A stretch of 7,365 nt of DNA from Prolixibacteraceae bacterium (GTDB taxonomy: Bacteria > Bacteroidota > Bacteroidia > Bacteroidales > Prolixibacteraceae), in the NCBI GenBank assembly GCA_016930735.1, contig JAFGGF010000375.1, forward strand, positions 1 to 7,365, written 5' to 3'. The position numbers and the translations under genes are program-made. Of this stretch, positions 7,169-7,365 are shown piece by piece. The notes below the pieces were generated by a model. It did no database searches, was not told where the DNA came from, and worked only from the letters and a program-made list of their open reading frames with translations. The stretch's first letter is position 1. Every line of letters begins with the position of its first letter.

Positions 7169-7211
7169 ACTTTCAATTAAATTATTATTAATGTTAAATT
7201 GAAAGTTTTTT
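7169..7211 (+). terminator. Stem-loop with T-run between convergent genes
   Basis: ACTTTCAATT (7169-7178) and AATTGAAAGT (7197-7206) form a perfect 10-bp stem around an 18-nt AT-rich loop. A run of six T residues (7206-7211) follows on the plus strand, as in an intrinsic terminator for the nitroreductase transcript. The stem is AT-rich with only three G-C pairs, so it would be weaker than a classical terminator. The right arm lies inside the last codons of the minus-strand gene. On that strand the stem is not directly followed by a T-run. Confidence 0.45.
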
Positions 7212-7365
7212 ATCGATAAAAAGCTGAGCCCACAACTCAAAACTGAAAGCATTCCAGAAAAGGTTCAGGTAAGTATGCTTTCCGGATTGACTTAAAAATG
7301 ATTCCCATCCACTTTTAATAAAATCGGAATTATAAATTCCCCTGTATTTTATTCCCGGTAAAAGT
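7194..7365 (-). CDS. C-terminal end of a convergent gene, possibly asparagine synthase-like (partial)
   Basis: Reading the minus strand leftward from 7364 gives 56 uninterrupted codons ending in TAA at 7196-7194; the gene continues beyond the right edge. The peptide reads LLPGIKYRGIYNSDFIKSGW at the edge, then a Ser/Lys/His stretch, then LNLFWNAFSFELWAQLFID and a short KKLSI tail. The composition is protein-like, with many aromatic residues and well-formed hydrophobic alternation. The FWN..SFELW pattern recalls the C-terminal LW.LL.LELW segment of asparagine synthase (glutamine-hydrolysing) relatives. That family assignment rests on one short motif and is tentative. The existence of the coding region is better supported: the other minus-strand frame checked at the edge stops within 12 codons, and the gene end falls neatly next to the stem-loop at 7169-7206. 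Confidence 0.6.
   Translation of the reverse strand, partial: LLPGIKYRGIYNSDFIKSGWESFLSQSGKHTYLNLFWNAFSFELWAQLFIDKKLSI

Overview
The window looks like chromosomal DNA of a Bacteroidota bacterium, probably a Bacteroidales-like environmental lineage. The reasons are: AT-rich DNA; start codons preceded by A/T-rich leaders instead of clear Shine-Dalgarno sequences; a promoter-like TTG-N20-TATATTTA ahead of the third gene; the typical Bacteroidota form of DinB; a short DnaE-like polymerase beside it; and a eukaryote-like GT3 glycogen synthase. The taxonomic call is inference from family resemblance. No rRNA or marker gene is present.

Layout. Positions 1-74 hold an imperfect palindromic repeat of the CCACAGAG type, followed by an AT-rich leader. 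Then come dinB (DNA polymerase IV, 152-1390), a 114-bp spacer made almost entirely of short degenerate repeats (ATTGA units, then ten exact-period heptads), and a short DNA polymerase III alpha-type gene (1505-4441). After a 109-bp spacer with a candidate promoter comes a GT3 glycogen synthase (4551-6395), then a 123-bp spacer with nothing convincing in it, then a small YdjA-like nitroreductase (6519-7094). All four genes read left to right. At the right edge the C-terminal 56 codons of a convergent minus-strand gene (7194-7365) enter the window. A stem-loop with a T-run sits between the convergent ends and overlaps the last codons of the minus-strand gene.

How the genes work together. dinB and the short dnaE form a plausible translesion/mutagenesis pair: a Y-family polymerase with an internal clamp-binding motif, and a C-family polymerase with intact polymerase aspartates but an eroded PHP domain and no long C-terminal extension. 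This resembles ImuB/DnaE2-type cassettes in logic but uses a catalytically complete DinB. The glycogen synthase appears to be a separate transcription unit. It keeps most of the arginine cluster that binds glucose-6-phosphate in eukaryotic glycogen synthase. The nitroreductase is a generic FMN oxidoreductase with no obvious link to its neighbours.

I found no CRISPR array, tRNA, rRNA, transposase or phage gene. The most notable items are the polymerase pair with its repeat-filled spacer and the bacterial GT3 synthase with its arginine cluster.
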